From Ornithinimicrobium sp. CNJ-824 (GTDB taxonomy: Bacteria; Actinomycetota; Actinomycetes; Actinomycetales; Dermatophilaceae), in NCBI RefSeq assembly GCF_001942405.1, contig NZ_MKKA01000060.1, positions 62,001 to 126,000 of the forward strand: a stretch of DNA of 64,000 nt. The letters are read 5' to 3'. Made by a program: the position numbers and the translations under genes. The notes below the pieces were generated by a model. The model was not told the DNA's origin. It worked only from the letters and a program-made list of their open reading frames with translations, and ran no database searches. Shown piece after piece: positions 63,895-64,000 of this stretch. Every line of letters begins with the position of its first letter. Within the stretch, counting starts at the first letter, position 1.

Positions 63895-64000
63895 TCAGTC
63901 GGACCAGCGCAGGGCGCGTCGGGCCACGACACCGGCGGCGAGCGCCCAGGCCAGCAGCACCAGCAGCGGGCCCAAGGCGAACCGGCCGTCGACCAGGGCG
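63895..64000 (-). CDS. ABC-2 type permease, 3' end only
   Basis: Only the last 34 codons are in the window: a hydrophobic segment (FALGPLLVLLAWALAAGVVA) followed by the basic end RRALRWSD, typical of ABC-2 permease subunits. In related actinobacteria an ABC transporter permease gene commonly converges on ctaA, which supports the call. Start lies beyond the window. Confidence 0.55.
   Translation of the reverse strand, partial: ALVDGRFALGPLLVLLAWALAAGVVARRALRWSD

Overview
This window is about 64 kb of very GC-rich DNA from the chromosome of an actinobacterium, most likely a member of Micrococcales near Intrasporangiaceae/Ornithinimicrobiaceae. That placement is inferred from gene order (trpCBA-lgt-pyk, ANTAR regulator-polA, uvrA-Rieske-uvrC-rapZ-yvcK-whiA-gap-pgk-tpiA-secG-rbpA, then the opcA/zwf/pgi/tal/tkt block and ctaB/ctaA), from actinobacterial markers (RbpA, WhiA, OpcA, PdtaR-like regulator, TIGR02234 and HGxxPAAW proteins), from frequent GTG starts and from very tight gene packing. 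No intergenic gap exceeds about 240 bases. I see no phage, transposon, CRISPR array or toxin island; this is core genome.

Layout. 1-6.5 kb: end of a PH-domain protein, a reverse three-gene operon (TIGR03085 protein, P-loop kinase, FUSC transporter) and a forward pair of half-transporters that look like an asymmetric heterodimeric ABC exporter. 6.5-12.5 kb: tryptophan operon (TIGR02234/HGxxPAAW, trpC, trpB, trpA) continuing with overlapping stops and starts into a MauE/DoxX protein, a DsbA-like thioredoxin and lgt. 12.5-19 kb: pyk, tRNA-Leu(CAA), an ANTAR response regulator, DUF554, a thioesterase and polA. 19-24.6 kb: a branched-chain amino-acid ABC transporter with the binding protein convergent to livHMGF. 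24.7-34 kb: methyltransferase, rpsA, BCCT transporter, uvrB, TerC, EamA exporter, MBL hydrolase. 34-40 kb: gltBD. 40.3-52.8 kb: uvrA, Rieske protein, uvrC, rapZ, yvcK, whiA, gap, pgk, tpiA, secG, rbpA. 52.8-61.4 kb: a reverse pentose-phosphate block, tkt-tal-pgi-zwf-opcA-pgl in transcription order. 61.6-64 kb: ctaB, ctaA and the end of a reverse ABC-2 permease.

Together the genes cover tryptophan synthesis, lower glycolysis and the pentose phosphate pathway, glutamate synthesis, nucleotide excision repair (uvrA, B and C all present), DNA polymerase I, ribosomal protein S1, envelope functions (Lgt, SecG, DsbA-like) and heme A synthesis.

The most conspicuous anomaly is a set of 15 apparent single-base deletions, each in or beside a G or C run, which break 13 otherwise well-conserved genes, including ones expected to be essential (rpsA, tkt). 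Adding one G or C restores every one. I treat these as probable sequencing errors and give the span of the intended gene. Two apparent gene fusions (opcA-pgl; TIGR02234-HGxxPAAW) cannot be explained that way, because the junctions have no stop codon in any of the three frames of the coding strand. A recurring TAGGCT-type -10 box placed 6-7 bases before the start codon suggests that several housekeeping genes have leaderless mRNAs. I found no clearly new multi-gene system here.
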